Positions 11,054 through 23,960 are shown, counted from the first letter of the stretch. The stretch is 64,000 nt of DNA from Sorex araneus (GCF_027595985.1 NC_073313.1:79941994-80005993); one strand, 5' to 3'. Translations and numbers: made by a program. The notes: a model not told the origin generated them from the sequence alone.

Positions 11054-14000
11054 TTATATTGCACATATGAGTGCAACCTTTCTATGTCTGTCTATTTCTT
11101 TCTGACTCATTTCACTCAACATGACACTCTCCATGTTGATCCACTTATATGCAAATTTCATGACTTCATGTTTCCTGACAGCTACATAGTATTCCATTGT
11201 GTATATGTACCAGAGTTTCTTTAACCACTAATCTGTTTTTGGGCACTCTGGTTTTTTCCAGATTGTGGCTATTGCAAACAGTGCTGCAATGAACATAGAA
11301 ATACAGGTGTCATTTCTACTATACCTTTTTGCCTCTCCGGGATATATTCCCAGGAGTGGTATTGCTGGGTCAAATGGAAGCTCAATTTCAAATTTTTTGA
11401 GAATCGTTCATATTGTTTTCCAAAAGGGCTGAACCAGTCAGCATTCCCAACAGCAGTGAAGGAGAGTCCCTTTCTCCCCACATCCACGCCAACAGCAGTT
11501 GCTTTTGTTTTTTGGGATGTGGGCCAGTCTCTGTAGTATGAGATGATATCTCATTGTTGATTTGATCTGCATCTCCCTGATGATTAGTGATTTTGAACAT
11601 TTTCTCATATGCCTCTCAGCCATTTGGATTTCTTCTTTGGGAAAGTTTCTGTTCATTTCATCACCCCATTTTTTGATCGGGTCGGCAGTTTTCTTCTTGT
11701 GGAGTTCAACCAGTGCATTGTATATCCTTGATATCAACACTTTATCGGATGGGTACTGCATAAATATCCTTTCTCATTCTGTACATTGTTTTTGTAGTTT
11801 GGTCACTGTTTCTTTTGAGGTGCAGAAACTTCTTAGTTTGAGACAGTCCCATTTATTTATCTCTGTTTTCACTTGCTTGGCCAGTGGCGTGTCATCTTTG
11901 AAGATACCATTGGCTTCAGTGTCGTGGAGGGTTTTGTCGACCTTGTCTTCAATGTAACTTAGGGACTGTGGTCTAATGTTGAGGTCTTTAATCCATTTTG
12001 ATCTGACTTTTGTACATAGGTGGAGGTCTAAGCCCATTTTTTTGCATGTAGCTGTCCAGTTTTGCCAGCACAGTTTGTTAAACATGCTTTCCTTGCACCA
12101 CTTCACATTTCTTGCTCCCTTATCAAAGATTAGATGATCATATATTTGGGAGTGTGTGTCAGAGTATTCAACCCTGTTCCATTGGTCTTCAGCCCTGCCT
12201 TTGTTCCAGTACCATGCTGTTTTAATGACTACCACTTTGTAGTAAAGTTGGAAGTTGGGGAGGTTGATTCCATTTTCTTTTTCCCAAGAATTGCTTTAGC
12301 TATTCGTGGGGGCTTATTGTTCCATATGAATTTCAGGAGCACTTGCTCCATTTATTTGAAGAATGTCAAGGGTATCCCTAAAGGGATCGCATTGAATTTG
12401 TACAATGCTTTGGGGAGTATTGCCATTTTGACAATATTAATTCTTCCAATCCATGAGCAGGGGATGTCTTTCCATTTCCTCGTGTCCTCTTTTATTTCCT
12501 GAAGTAGCGTTTTGTAGTTTTAATTATACAAGTCCTCTACCTCCTTAGTTAAGCTGATTCCAAGGCACTTGATTTTTTGAGGCACAATTGTGAACGGGAT
12601 TGCTTTTATCATATCGCTTTCCTCTCTCTCATTATTTGCATATAGGAAAGCCATGGACTTTTGGGTTTTGATTTTATAGCCTGCAACTTTACTATATGAG
12701 TCTATTGTTTCCAGGAGTTTCTTGGTAGAGGTTTTTGGGTTCGCTAAGTATAGTACCATATCATCTGCAAATAGTGAGAGCTTGATTTCTTCCTTTCTTA
12801 CCTGAGTGTCCTTAATATTTTTTTCTTGCCTAATCCCTATTGCAAGTACTTCCAGTACTATATTGAACAGAAGTGGAGAGAGTGGGTATCATTGTCTCGT
12901 CCCTGTTCTTAGAGTGAAGGCTCTTAGTTTTTCCCCATTGAGGATGATGCTTGCCATAGGCTTGTGATAAACGGCTTTGACTATATTGAGGAAGGCCCTT
13001 TCTATACCCATTTTGGCAAGAATTTTCATCATAAAGGGGTGCTGGATCCTGTCAAATGCTTTCTCTGCATCTATTGATATGATTATATGATTTTTATCTT
13101 TTCTTTTGTTGATATGATGAATTATGTTGATTGATTTCTGGATGTTAAACCATCCTTGCATATCCAGAATGAATCCCACTTGGTCGTGGTGTATGATCTT
13201 TTTGATGAGTTGTTGAATTCTATTTGAGAATATTTTGTTGAGAATCTTCGCATTTGTGTTCATCAGGGATATTGGCCTGTAGTTTTCTTTTTTTGTGGTG
13301 TCTTTGTTTGCTTTTGGTATTACGGAGATATGAGCCCCATAGAAACTGTTTGGGAGGGTTTCTGTTTCTTCAATTTCCTGAAAAAACTTGAGAAGAACTG
13401 GCAATAGGTCCTCTTTAAACGTTTGGAAGAATTCGCTAGTGAATCCGTCTGGACCTGGGCTTTTGTTTTGGGGAAGACTTCTGATTACCATTTTAATTTC
13501 CTTGATATTAATTGGACTATTCAGGAACTCCAGGTCTTCTTGGTTCAGCCTTGGAAGATTATACATCCAGGAATTTATCCATTTCTTCTAGGTTCTCTTG
13601 TTTTGTGGCATACAACTTTTCAAAATAGTCTCTGATGATCTTTTGAATTTCTTTGGTTTCTGTTGTGATGTCCCCCTTTTCATTTCTGATTCGGCTTATA
13701 AGGGTTATCTCTCTCTCTCTCATTCTTTGTGAGTTTTGCTAGTGGTTTATGAATCTTGTTTATTTTCTCAAAAAACTAGCTCTTGGTTTCATTGATCTTT
13801 CAGATTGTTTTTTGGGTTTCCATGTCGTTAATTTCTGTTCTAAGTTTTATTATCTCTTTCCTTCTGCCTGGTTTGGGCTCCTGTTGTTGGTCTTTTTCTA
13901 AGGTCTTGAGCTGTGAAGTCAAGTTATTTATGTGGGCCCTTTCTTCCTTCCTGAGGTATGCTTGCAGAGCTATAAATTTTCCCCTTAATATGGCTTTAGC

Positions 14001-14864
14001 TGCGTCCCACAGGTTCTGATAGCTCGTGTCTTCATTCTCATTTGTTTCCAGGTACCTTTTGATTTCTTCCTTGATTTCCTTCCTGACCAACTCATTGTTC
14101 AACATCAAGCCATTTAATTTCCAGGTGTTCGATTTGGTTTTCTGCATCTGTCCATGATTAACTTCGATCTTCAGTGCATCATGGTCTGAAAAGATAGCTG
14201 GTACAACGTGTACCTTGTTGATTCTATTGAGATATGTTGTGTAGCCCATCACATGGTCTATTCTGGAAAATGTTCCATATGCGCTGGAAAAGAATATGTA
14301 TTCCTTTTTTGGGGATATAAAGCCCTGTATAGATCTATTAGCCCTTTCTCTTCTATTTCTTCCTTCAAAGCCAGTATTTCCTTGGTAAGTTTTAATCTTC
14401 TTGATCTCTCCAGAAGTGATATGGCAGTGTTGAAGTCTCCAATTACTATTGTGTTGCTCACAATGTCCTTCTTAACGTCTGTTAGCAGCTGTTGTAGGTA
14501 TTTATCTGGTCCCACATTGGGTGCGTACACGTTTAGGAGTGTGATTTCTTCCTGCTGTACATATTCCTTGATTAATAAAAAATGGCCTTCACTATCCCTT
14601 CTAATCTTTTTCAACCTGAAGTCTATGTTGTCCAATACTAGTAAAGCCACCCCAGCTTTTTTTGAGTGAGTTGTTTGCTTGCAGGTTTGTTTTCCATCCT
14701 TTGACTTTGAGTCTGTGTTTGTTCTGGCTATTCAGATGTGTTTCTTACAGGCAGCAGACTGTTGGGTTCAGTGTCTGAATCCATTTTGCCAATCTGTGTC
14801 TCTTAAATGGTGAATTAAGACCATTGACATTGAGAGAGATTATTGTCATGGGGTTTTGTGCCAT
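11054..14864 (-). pseudogene. L1 ORF2 (endonuclease-reverse transcriptase), broken
   Basis: Starts at the ATG at 14864 and ends at the stop at 11054, about 1270 codons, the usual length of mammalian ORF2. Order of domains on the minus strand: endonuclease (GDFNTA motif within 14258-14650), reverse transcriptase ([13 protein letters not shown] near the start of 12889-13566, [22 protein letters not shown] later in the same block) and a cysteine-containing C-terminal region ([18 protein letters not shown], 11438-11500). Frameshifts and stops separate these blocks, for example a stop close to the N terminus and breaks near 13800, 12890, 12500 and 11770. The protein nicks target DNA and copies L1 RNA in the nucleus; this copy could not. 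Confidence 0.9.
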
Positions 14865-14907
14865 CTTTCTGTAAGGGTTTTCTGTGCTTTTAGGGTTTTT
14901 TCTTGTC

Positions 14908-15847
14908 TTACAGTAGCCCCTTTAGTCCTTCTTTTAGGTTTGGTTTAGAGCCTATGAAGTTCCTGAGTTGTTGTTTATCCGCAAAATAGTGTATCGTTCC
15001 TTTAAGTTTGAATGATAGTTTGGCCGGATAAAGTATTCTTAGTGAGGCATTCATTTCATTGAGTTTTTTTCACTATATCCCACCACTGCCCTCGTGCTTG
15101 AAGGGTTTCCTCCAATATGTCTGCTGTGAATCTAAGGGGTGCTCCTTTGAATGTGATTTCCTTCTTCGACCTTGCTGCTTGCAGTATTGTGTCTCTATCC
15201 ATTACGTCCATCATCCTAACTATGATATGTCTTGGAGTTTTTCTGTTAGGGTCTCTTTTAGCTGGCACCCTTCTGGCTCCTTAAATCTGGATGTCTGCAT
15301 TCTCCAGCTCTGCGAACTTTTTAGCAATGATTTTTTTGACTGTGGCTTTTTCATTGGGGTTGGTTCCATGGCCTTCTGGTACTCCGATGATTCTAATGTT
15401 GTTCCTCTTGAAATCATCCCCTAGGACTCTGATTCTCCCTAGAGCTATTTTGAGGTCTCTCTCCATTGATTGTTGTTGCCTGTAGGCTGCTTTCAGCTCA
15501 TCTTCAAGCTCACTGATTCTGTCTTCTGCTGTAGTCATTCTATTGTTGAGGGCACCCACTGAGTTTTTTAATTCATCTACCGAATCCTTTACTTGTGACA
15601 TTTCCTTTTGTAGGTTTTTTATTTCTGTTCTCATTTCTTCCCGTAATTCCTCAACTGTCTCTTGTATCGTTTCTGTCAGGTCCTCCTTTAACTTGTCAAT
15701 CTTTCCATTGAGTTCATTGAACAGCTTCAGGATTTCAGCTCTGAATTCTTTTTCGGAAAGCTCAAGTTTGTAGGAAACGTCTATTGAGGCATCTGTACTC
15801 CTTTCATCGTCCTCTCCTTGTGGTGGGGATTTGCGCTGTTTCTTCAT
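14908..15847 (-). pseudogene. L1 ORF1 (RNA-binding p40-type protein), broken
   Basis: About 313 codons from the ATG at 15847 (protein begins MKKQRKSPPQG). An acidic start leads into a long heptad-type coiled coil (about residues 40-150, rich in L/I/E/K), then the RRM-like region around NNIRIIGVPEG and a C-terminal domain containing RHIIVRMMDVMDRDTIL. In L1 biology ORF1p is a trimeric nucleic-acid chaperone that coats the L1 RNA in the cytoplasm. Two lesions are visible: an in-frame TAA at about 15278-15280 shortly after ENADIQI, and an extra A in an A run near 15068 that shifts the frame before the final 50 or so codons. The third L1 copy at 60581 has the homologous protein and supports these boundaries. 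Confidence 0.88.
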
Positions 15848-16389
15848 GTTGTTGTTGTGCTTTGGAAGAGGAACCTTCAAGATCCATATCCCTGTTCCCT
15901 CTTGTTATGAAAAAGGATTGTGGATGGGCTTGGTCAATGGTGCTTGCCTTTTTATTTTCCCCTTCTAGAACATGGCCTCCTACTCAGATGTTCCTTGAAT
16001 CTTTAAGTTAAGCGTTGTGTTTTATTGTCCTACTGTTTTCGGATAACTAGGGTGGTACTCTTGCACATGACATATATAATGAAGGCTGAGATGAAACAAT
16101 ATATTGATGGGTTTTAAGAGAATATCTGCGGCCACGTTAGCAGGCGCTGGCCTGAAAAGAGGCCACGCCCACTTTTGCTTAGGCCACGCCCCCTGACGAT
16201 TAGGCCATTCTCCTTTCCCAACAATAGCACACCCCTGTGCCAGAAGAGACACCAGCTATGGCGATTGGGGCCAGTGTGCCAGCCACTAGGGCGGCAGTCC
16301 AGGGTGGGGGAGGGAAGGCTGGGGTGTCAGGGTTCAAGGCTCAGGCTGGGACGCGGGTAGGGAGGGTAGAAGGATGTCACACATATGTC

Positions 16390-17490
16390 AAGAAGGCCTT
16401 TGATTCTATTGAGACTAAAGCAGTCATAGAAACCCTAGCCAAACAGGGCATTCAAACTCAGTATTTCAAGATCCTCCACGAGCTGTGTTACGGATTCACC
16501 ACCAGGATTTCACCATTCTATAAGGAAGTGATCATCGATGTAAAGAGAGGAGTTCGGCAGGGTGATATCCATTCACTGAAACTCTTCAGTGCTACCCTCA
16601 AGAACGTCATGTGATGACTGGAATAGGAAGGAATGGTAATTAAGATAGAAGGTTGGCAACTACACCACCTCTGCTTCACTGATGACATGGTTCTCATAAC
16701 ACCAAACATTAGCCATGCGGCACAAATGCTGGCCAACTACGACTGCGAGTGTGGAATGGTCGGACTGCAGCTGAATCTCAGCAAAACAATGTTCATGAAA
16801 AATGAACTAGTCCCTGACGTTTCATTTGCTTTCAACAGAACGATCATCTCTGAATGTAGCAGCTAAGTGTACCTGGGTTGAGAACTGAACATGAGGAATG
16901 ACTTGGTGCCAGAACTGCACAGAAGGAAGAGAGTAGTGTGGAAGGTCTTCAAGAGCATCGAAGAAGTGGTTAAGAGGACGAAGAATCTCCAGCTCTGGGC
17001 ACATCTTTTTGACTCCACTGTTCTTCCAGCACTAACATACACCTCAGAGACCTGGGCCCTATGAAAACAGGATGAGAAAGCTATTCGGGTATCTCAAATA
17101 TGAATGGAAAGAGCTATGCTGGGAGTATCAGGTTTCACTCAAGTGAGAGAAGGAATCTGGAGTTCAACTTCCGTCGAGGATCAAGAATCAGGAACGTTGT
17201 CTCATTTGCCAAAGTGTCAAAAATCAGATGGGCCGGACACGTAATGCGATTTAGAGATGACTGATGGACTAGAGCTGTTACCGACTGAATTCCACAGGAT
17301 GTCATATGACCGCGTGGCCATCCACCAACAAGTTGGTCAGACTTCTTCACCAAAACCCTGAACGAAAAGTTTGCGTCTCTTTGTATTCCTGGAGTGAGCA
17401 GATAACATAGGGCTACACTAGCACTCAACAGGGACGAATGGAGACGTTACTGGCACCCGCTTGAGCAAATCGAAGATCAATGGGATGACA
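16390..17490 (+). pseudogene. RTE-class LINE, RT C-terminal part and 3' end
   Basis: Right half of the RTE interrupted at 10584. It resumes in the same codons (KKAFDSIETKAV at 16390). The polymerase active-site box is FTDD at 16675-16686, where the family has F/YADD. It continues through ISECSS..VYLG at about 16843-16880 and a C-terminal domain with 'IRWAGHVMRF'-type residues near 17220. Stops are scattered throughout. The 3' end (about 17425-17490, 'ggagacgttactggcaccc' to 'gggatgacaagtgata') is the same sequence that ends every type B SINE in the window. Confidence 0.9.
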
Positions 17491-17495
17491 AGTGA

Positions 17496-18345
17496 TACCT
17501 GAGCCAGAGAGATAGCACAGTGAGTTGGCTGTTTTTCTTGCACACGACCAACCTGGGTTCAATCCCCAGCATCCCACATGTTCCCCCAAGCAGAGACAGG
17601 AGTGATTCCTAAGCGCAGAGCCAGAATTTTTTTTTTTTAATTTTTTATTGAGTCACCATGTGGAAAGTTACAAAGTTTTCAGGTTTAAATCTCAGTTATA
17701 CAATGCTCGAATACCCATCCCTTCACCAGTGCTCATATTCCACCACCAAGAATCCCAGTATAGCACCACCCCGCCCCCCCACACCCCTAACCCCCCACGT
17801 CCCTAGCCCCCCCCAAGCCCCCCCCGCCTGTGTAACTAATAAATTTCACTTTACTTTCACTTTGATTGCATACAATATTTCAACAAAACTCACTATTATT
17901 GATTGGAGAGTCTCTCCCCTAAAGTCAGACCTGCTGAAAAGGAAGCATTAGATAATTTGTTTTCCATTGCTGAGGATGAAGAGGTATGAGGTCGAGTGAC
18001 CACACTTAGCGGCCTCTCAGTTTTGGGTTTCTGTAATTTAGTATTTTAGTAACTAAGTCCAGAGAGATATCTGCCAGAAGTTGCATCGTTGCCAACTTGT
18101 ACTTCTCAGTTACATTATATTCCACATATGAGTGCAATCTTTCTATGTCTGTCTCTTTCTTTCTGACTCATTTCACTCAACATGATACTTTCCATGTTGA
18201 TCCACTTGTATGCAAATTTCATGACTTCATGTTTCCTGACAGCTACATAGTATTCCATTGTGTAAATATACCAGAGTTTCTTTAGCCAATCATCTGTTTT
18301 CGGGCACTCTGGTTTTTTCCATATTGAGAGCCAGAAATTTTTTAA
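17496..18345 (+). mobile_element. SINE type A split by a truncated L1
   Basis: Starts directly after the RTE 3' end with a 'gagccagagagatagcacag' head and runs to 'gcagagccagaa' at about 17627. There an antisense L1 3' fragment intervenes, after which 'gagccagaaattttttaaaa' near 18327 resumes the SINE tail. Confidence 0.82.
17628..18326 (-). mobile_element. 5'-truncated L1, antisense, about 0.7 kb
   Basis: A T run (poly(A)) at about 17630, then the L1 3' UTR ('gagtcaccatgtggaaag', C-rich block 17760-17830) and the last part of ORF2 up to about 18326. It is bounded by near-identical gagccagaa copies taken from the host SINE. It closely resembles the 3' end of the full-length L1 at 10585, so it belongs to the same young lineage. 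Confidence 0.9.
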
Positions 18346-19405
18346 AAAATGCAAAAAGAAAGAGAAAAATGCACGGTGTGGGGTGCCTAGAACCCAACGT
18401 GTATAAAACAGCATTCTGTAATCATTTTCACCTGTGTATGAGCAAATGTACTGCCTACAGGTACACGTATCAGCCAAGGCAATACACCAATGGATTTCAG
18501 TACGCTACCTCTAAAGACTGGCAATAATATATGGACCAATGGTTGAAGACCTCTGATATTAAGTACTCACCATTCACAATATTCCCATAAATATTGGAGA
18601 GAGGAGATGAACAGCTACTTCCTCAAACAAGACATATGGGTGGCCAGTAAGCATATGGAAAAGTGTTTATCGATAATCACTGATTATCAGGGAAATGCAA
18701 ATAAAAAACAATGAGATATCATCTCACACAAATAAGGACATGCATTTAGAATACTGGATAATAAGAGTGCTGGCAAAGATGTGGTGAAACCGAAACACTC
18801 GTTTACTGCTCATGGGGATATTTGCTGCTTCAGACTCTATAGAAACCCATATGTAAATTTCTCAAAAAAATAAGACCATAACTGCTATGCAATCCAGAAC
18901 TTAAACTTGTCATCGATATCCAAAACATAGAAACACAAATTTGTAAAGATACATGCATACTTATATTAATTCTAGGGTTTGTTACAACAAATATGATCAG
19001 GAAAAAACAAATATCCAAAATATATGAATATATAAAGAAATTATGACATGCATGTACAATGGAATACTATGCAGCTGAAAGAAAAGAAAAAGTGATGCAG
19101 TTTGCTAAAACTGGATGGAAAGACAGCAAAGAAAGAAAAATAAGTCAAGGGAAAAGAAGAAATACTGGATAATCTCAGAAATCTGGAAATTGACAAAACA
19201 AGAAAGAAGAGAGTGCTTAACAATGAGTAACAGTTTGCCTCAGATTACAAAAACAATACCAAGAAGTGTCGGGAAATTAATGAAGACGAGTGAGACATTA
19301 CATATTGATAGTGGAGAAGGTTTATGAGACTTTCATAGTGCTGCCTTCAATACATTTGTATCCTATACCAAAAATATTAACAGTGATTCTATAATATTAA
19401 CTAAA
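18340..19405 (+). mobile_element. Old L1, sense, ORF2 C-terminus and 3' region (right part)
   Basis: Continuation of the sense L1 at 8000-8650. Landmarks include 'acatatgggtggccagtaagc' near 18630, 'gggaaatgcaaataaaa' near 18690, and the 'acaatggaatactatgcagc' block at about 19056. The RTE, the young L1 and the SINE all lie between its two halves. Confidence 0.8.
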
Positions 19406-19410
19406 ATATT

Positions 19411-19642
19411 ACACTGTCACTGTGACTGTCATCCCGTTGCTCATCGATTTGTTCGAGCGGGCACCAGTACTATTTCTCATTGTGAGACTTATTGTCATTG
19501 TTTTTGGCATATCCGGTAAGCCACGGGTAGCTAGCCAGGCTCTGCCATGCAGGCAAGATAGCTTGCCCGGCTCTCCAAGAGGGGTGGAGGAATCGAACAT
19601 GGGCCGGCCACATGAAAGGAGAACGTCCTACTGCTGTGCTAC
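19411..19642 (-). mobile_element. SINE type B, antisense
   Basis: Begins with the complement of the gacagt tail ('actgtcactgtgactgtcat'), passes through the complement of the RTE 3' end and 'ttttggcatatcc' block, and ends with the complement of the tRNA-type head near 19640. Confidence 0.92.
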
Positions 19643-19649
19643 AAACACA

Positions 19650-20129
19650 GAAAACCTGAGAATGCAAGTTTATAAGTTTGGCAAAATGAACATATGTTTC
19701 TCAAAAAGCTGTGTGGGAATAGTGATTATAATTAGAGTTGTCCTGTGACTTCTCTCACTACACAAGATCTATAAGGATATCTGAGAAACCAATCTAAGGA
19801 TACTAGACTACTCAAAGGCCACTTTGTCTCCTCTGTGATTTTGTATATTAATATATTTTATTTAAGACACAAATAAATCTAGGAAGAGAGTAATGAGCCA
19901 CAGAGATGCCTCCAAACCCCAAAACAGACTGAATTAATCACGGCAGGTGAGCCATTCATCCACCCAAAAGACACAGGCGGACACAAATCCTACAAAACCC
20001 AACCGCCGCCATGCTCAGAGCCAATTTCCACAGACTTAATACAAGGCCCCCACACATGAGAATGAATCTGCTAATATATTCAGGTATACAGGTTTTGTGA
20101 CCACAAACTAGGAACTCATATGGAGTCAG
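19650..20129. repeat. Diverged direct copy of the adjacent arm sequence
   Basis: 19688-19870 resembles 20154-20350 in the same orientation: both carry 'aagctgtgtgggaat', a 'ccactttgtctcctc' block and a 'tattttatt' block. 19872-19920 resembles 20524-20570. The copy is shorter by about 150 bp and well diverged. Either this is an old tandem duplication at the inner edge of the right arm, or both are members of one dispersed family. No coding potential. Confidence 0.6.
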
Positions 20130-22128
20130 GAATTAGGCATTCATAAAATATTGATGGATGTTCACAAACAAGCTGTGTGGGAATTGTGGTTATATTTATT
20201 TGAGAAATGTACTGTGAGTTCCCTCACGACACAAGCTCCCTCTATAAGGATTACCCCAGAATCCAAGATCTCAGAATACTACAACTACTCTAAAGCCACT
20301 TTGTCTCCTCCATGCTTTCCTATATTAAAGTATTTTATTCATGTGTACCACAAAATTAGCACAATATTATATTTTAATTACAGGCTTTAAGTCAATATCT
20401 GCAGTGCACAGAGTCAGGAACGGGCCCCCTCCCCCAGGTCCCTGAGCTTCCCAAGCCTGGCAGTCCCGCACACGAACTGCCCGTGGTACCATATAAGCTC
20501 ATTCATGGCCATGATTCAGAGACTCACAAATGGATCTCAGAAGAGAGCAACCAGCTGCAGAGACATATTTCACTCTAGTTGTCTCCAGTTGTATTTAAAA
20601 TCTTAGAATTCCTGGAGCGCATGGCCACAAATGCTGCGTGACATATTATGTTCTACACCACCGATGTATGAAGAGCAGCACAGTAGCACACCAGATTTGA
20701 CGGGGGGTAAAGTAGAAGTCAACAGATCTCAACCAACATGCCCACACACGCATACATTAGCACACAAGATTCAACCTGTAACAACATGGGAGTAATCTCT
20801 TATCTAAGGGCTTAACCGCTCCAAGGTGAGATATAACAACCTTCGTACATTTTTGGGATCATTTTTATCAGATTGCTCTTAAAAGGCAACACACAAAAAA
20901 TATTCAGTTCCTGCCTTTGGGGCAGGCTTGGGTGGTAATGGAAAAATTCTAAATAATGGTGGTGGAAAGGTGTAATGGTGGTGGGTTTGGTGCTAGAATA
21001 CTGAAGTTAATAACTTATTGTGAACAAACTTATAAAAATAAAAATTAAAAAATAATATATTACACATGCGTGTCACAAAATTAGTGTAATGTTATCTTGG
21101 GCTTCAAAGAACATCAACAGGATTAATTTTATGTTCTCTCTCATGCCTCTGTGTTTCTCTTCCTTGGTGGATGTTAAAGTGTTCAGTGTTTCTCCCATCT
21201 TTGAGATTCACTTCTGATGTGAGGCTTCTTTATTGGGGACACGGAAAGGGTTGCTCAGAAGTGAGCTATACTAAACCGAAGAAAGGCAATGGTAAGGGGT
21301 GAGCTGGCAAAGCAATTGCTTTGGACAGAATGCTTGTGTCCTCCCCTCCGCCCGAGGCAGATGCTGATGTCCTAATGCCCCAGTGTGATAATTTCAGGTT
21401 GGACCTTTGGGGGCTTATACGGCTCAGGCAAGACCTCGATCGCATCACCTCTAACAAGCACACTAAGGACGCAGGCCTACCTGTGAATGACGTAAGGATA
21501 TTTCGTTGAATGATCACTAACTGGTGAGGGAGCATGGGCAGTAGGCAGGAGGTTAAAGGGCAGACAGACAGAAGGATGGTTTCCCTTTCTGCTCAGTAGG
21601 CAGGCATGCACTTTCTTACTCTTACAACTCAGCAACCAGATTTGTAGCCAGTCTCATTTCTGCGTGCCTTGATGCCCCCTCCCACTACTACTGCCCACAC
21701 AATAAAAACGAACACAAATTGGGGGACAAGGGATAGCACAGCAGGTAGGGCACTGACTCGCATGCAGCCGAGCTGGACTGTGCCCCATGTGGTCCCCCGA
21801 GTCCTGCTAGTAGTGACCTCTGGGTGCAGAGACAGGAGCAAGCCCCAAGTACCACCAGGTGTTGCCCCAAAGTCAAATATATATGTATATATATGCAAAC
21901 ATATAAACTATGCTATAAATTTTATGTATACATACACATACGCATATATCCATACACACAATTTAAGGATGAATATAGCATGCTGCCGGTTCCCGGGAGG
22001 ATGGGTGAAACGGAACTGTTCTCCATCCGTGTGGTATTATGCTGTGACAACATGGGTGGCCTCTGGCCACTTTCGAGAAATGAAGAAACCTGCGAGCAAA
22101 GCCTTTTCCCCACCTAGTATCAGGAAAT
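20130..22128. repeat. Right arm of the large inverted repeat
   Basis: Reverse complement of 1-2175. The inner edge is at 20130, where the left arm and this sequence part company just after a shared gaattaggcattcat-type stretch. The arms face each other across a spacer of about 17.95 kb (2176-20129). At 21051-21062 this arm has a single uninterrupted copy of the 12-bp site that is duplicated around the left-arm SINE, so it keeps the pre-insertion state. The sequence beyond 22128, including the RTL8 CpG island, may still be arm, but its partner would lie left of the window. Confidence 0.97.
21717..21876 (+). mobile_element. SINE type A, right-arm partner of 253-412
   Basis: Mirror image of the left-arm copy; the two are identical by eye. 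Confidence 0.8.
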
Positions 22129-22560
22129 GAGACCCACTGCAAAGAGGCTTGTTCCACTCCTAACATACTTCCAGGAATCACTGTCTGGGGTTGACAGTAG
22201 CCGGTGGAGTCCCCACCCCAGCACCACCTGAGGGTCCTAACTTGGTTGTTTTCTGGGCCAGAGAAAATGTCCACCAGGAGCAGCCCTGGGACGGCAAGGA
22301 GCGTGTCTCCTAAAGAACCCACGGCCCACTTTCACCGGGATAGGGAAGGAGACGTACTACATTTACTGACACTCAAGTTCTTTTTAATAGCGTCTGGAAT
22401 TTATTGAAAATAAGAAAAAGATTTGTGTCCGGGTAGTAGTGGTGGGGAGTTGGGTAGAATGATAAAAGTCTCCTTAAAAAACTCCTATAAATAATTGACC
22501 AGCAAGCACATAACTAAGAAAATACTGCAAATTCAGAAGAGCACTGGACTCTGGGCGAAA
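22129..22560. other. Sequence between visible arm end and CpG island
   Basis: No feature recognised. It is not present elsewhere in the window, but the matching arm position would lie outside the left edge, so it may still be palindrome arm. Confidence 0.5.
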
Positions 22561-23194
22561 CTAAGAGGTCCGGAGGAGAGAACGGGTGACTGGGCAGGGC
22601 TGCCGGCCATGGCAGCCCTCTGGCAGGAGCAGGTAGGTGTCTCTGGGCGTGGGGAGGGGACGGTCCCCGCTGAAGGAGAGAGGCCAGCGCAGCGTGGCGC
22701 CGGCAGTGATGATGAGCTGTGGGGATCATCGTCCAGGGGCTGTGTCCCCCAGCTCGGCGCCCTCCTGGGTGCGTCCAGACGGACAGCCAAAGGCCGCGGT
22801 GTGTCGGCGGGATGCTCCCGATGGTGGCGGCGGCGGCGGCGGCAGCGGCAGCGCCGGTGTCTGGGCACTCCGATGCAGGGCTGGTGGTGCGGCGGGAGGC
22901 GGCCGGGCCGGGGTGGACTGTCCAGCGCGGGCCCGCGTCCTGGTGTGCACGGGAGGGGCCGGGCCCGCCGCAGAGGCCGGGCGGCGGCAGCGGGAACCTG
23001 GGGCGCTCTTCTGGAACAAAGGCAAGCACGACGCGGGCGGGGACGGGGGCGCGGGGGGCAGCGCGGGGGCGGCGAGGTGCGGGAAGGGGGGGCGCGGCGC
23101 GAGGACGCTGGAGGCCAAGGATGCCCGCGGCGCGACCGGCCCGGCCCGGCCTCCCCCGCCCCGCCCCCGCCCCCGGGCCCGCGGCCGGCCCGGC

Positions 23195-23960
<766 letters not shown>

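Larger units (their letters stand above)
10571..16403 (-). mobile_element. Full-length L1 inserted in the RTE, 14-bp TSD
   Basis: The element occupies 10585-16389 (about 5.8 kb) in antisense. It is bounded by aagaaggactttga (10571-10584) and aagaaggcctttga (16390-16403), one mismatch apart; the duplicated bases are codons of the RTE reverse transcriptase, which reads on across the junction. Order on the minus strand: 5' UTR 16389-15848, ORF1 15847-14908, ORF2 14864-11054, 3' UTR 11053-10585 with poly(A) as the T run near 10591. It is the most complete L1 in the window, but both ORFs carry disabling changes. Confidence 0.95.

Noticed and set aside
10571-16403. Host genes encoding reverse transcriptase or coiled-coil proteins
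   Set aside because: These are L1 ORF1 and ORF2 with stops and frameshifts, inside a TSD-bounded element.
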